Positions 6,306 to 6,451 of a stretch of DNA of 6,451 nucleotides are shown piece after piece. A program made the position numbers and the translations under genes. The DNA is from Proteiniphilum sp. UBA4977 (GTDB taxonomy: Bacteria; Bacteroidota; Bacteroidia; Bacteroidales; Dysgonomonadaceae), in the NCBI GenBank assembly GCA_002398565.1, contig DGZP01000033.1:1-6451 (forward strand), in the 5' to 3' direction. Positions within the stretch are counted from its first letter, which is position 1. Each line of letters starts with the position of its first letter. The notes beneath the pieces were generated by a model. The model was not told the origin of the DNA and did no database searches. It worked only from the letters and a program-made list of their open reading frames with translations.

Positions 6306-6451
6306 ATGATGACTTCCAAAGAGATTCGCCAGTCGTATAAAGACTTTTTTCAGTCGAAAGAACACCACATTGTGCCTTCGGCGCCGATGGTGATCAAGGA
6401 TGACCCCACGCTGATGTTTACCAATGCCGGCATGAACCAGTTCAAAGATAT
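6306..6451 (+). CDS. alaS: Alanyl-tRNA synthetase, N-terminal part, cut by window edge
   Basis: Class II aminoacyl-tRNA synthetase that charges tRNA-Ala with alanine in the cytoplasm. About 48 codons are visible. The start of the catalytic domain is highly characteristic of AlaRS: TSKEIRQSYKDFF, then HHIVPSAPMV, DDPTLMFTNAGMNQFKD. The last of these includes class II motif 1 and the conserved TNAGMNQFKD block. Two consecutive ATG codons (6306 and 6309) could start the protein; either gives the expected N-terminus, and 6309 would give the conventional MTSKEIR beginning. No Shine-Dalgarno is present, and the upstream sequence is A/T-rich. The gene is divergent from the methyltransferase and preceded by a leader of about 125 nt. 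Motifs 2 and 3, the tRNA-recognition domain and the editing domain lie beyond the window. The truncation is the window boundary. Confidence 0.96.
   Translation, partial: MMTSKEIRQSYKDFFQSKEHHIVPSAPMVIKDDPTLMFTNAGMNQFKD

Noticed and set aside
6035..6319. Open frame of 94 codons on the minus strand between the methyltransferase and alaS genes
   Set aside because: It begins antisense inside the alaS start, spans the alaS promoter and leader and the -33 element of the methyltransferase promoter, has no recognisable domain, and its composition looks like translated non-coding sequence.

Overview
The window looks like chromosomal DNA from a member of the Bacteroidota, probably order Bacteroidales. 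All three promoters I can identify carry the Bacteroidota -7 element TAnnTTTG with a TTG-like -33 element 19-20 nt upstream. Translation starts lack Shine-Dalgarno sequences, and the encoded proteins resemble Bacteroidales families. A closer placement, such as a Dysgonomonadaceae-like organism, would only be a guess.

Positions 1-4889, all on the minus strand, form one tightly packed export operon. In transcription order it encodes three consecutive periplasmic adaptor (membrane fusion) lipoproteins (4889-3681, 3660-2419, 2422-1418), a MacB/FtsX-type ABC permease (1409-171), and the start of its ABC ATPase (155 to the window edge). Gaps are 20 nt, a 4-nt ATGA overlap, 8 nt and 15 nt. A promoter at 4915-4948 lies just upstream of the first adaptor, which starts with GTG. 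The expected machine is a tripartite MacAB-TolC-like pump: the ATPase drives the permease, and the adaptors bridge the periplasm to an outer-membrane channel that is not in the window. Having three adaptors for one permease, one of them without the C-terminal membrane-proximal domain, is the most unusual feature here. The substrate cannot be read from the sequence.

Positions 4890-5101 are an AT-rich spacer. It holds the operon promoter, a probable weak intrinsic terminator for the upstream methyltransferase (5003-5030), and a 17-bp near-perfect palindrome (5069-5085). Positions 5102-6004 (minus) encode a class I SAM-dependent methyltransferase with an N-terminal zinc-ribbon-like Cys cluster, driven by a near-consensus promoter at 6024-6054.

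Positions 6005-6305 are a 301-bp divergent intergenic region. Besides the methyltransferase promoter it holds a plus-strand promoter (6144-6174) and a leader of about 125 nt with direct and inverted repeats. The leader ends at alaS (alanyl-tRNA synthetase), which starts at 6306 and runs off the right edge. I see nothing else in 6055-6143.

No mobile elements, CRISPR arrays, tRNA or rRNA genes were seen. Most of the window is ordinary chromosomal content. The triple-adaptor arrangement and the alaS leader deserve the closest look.
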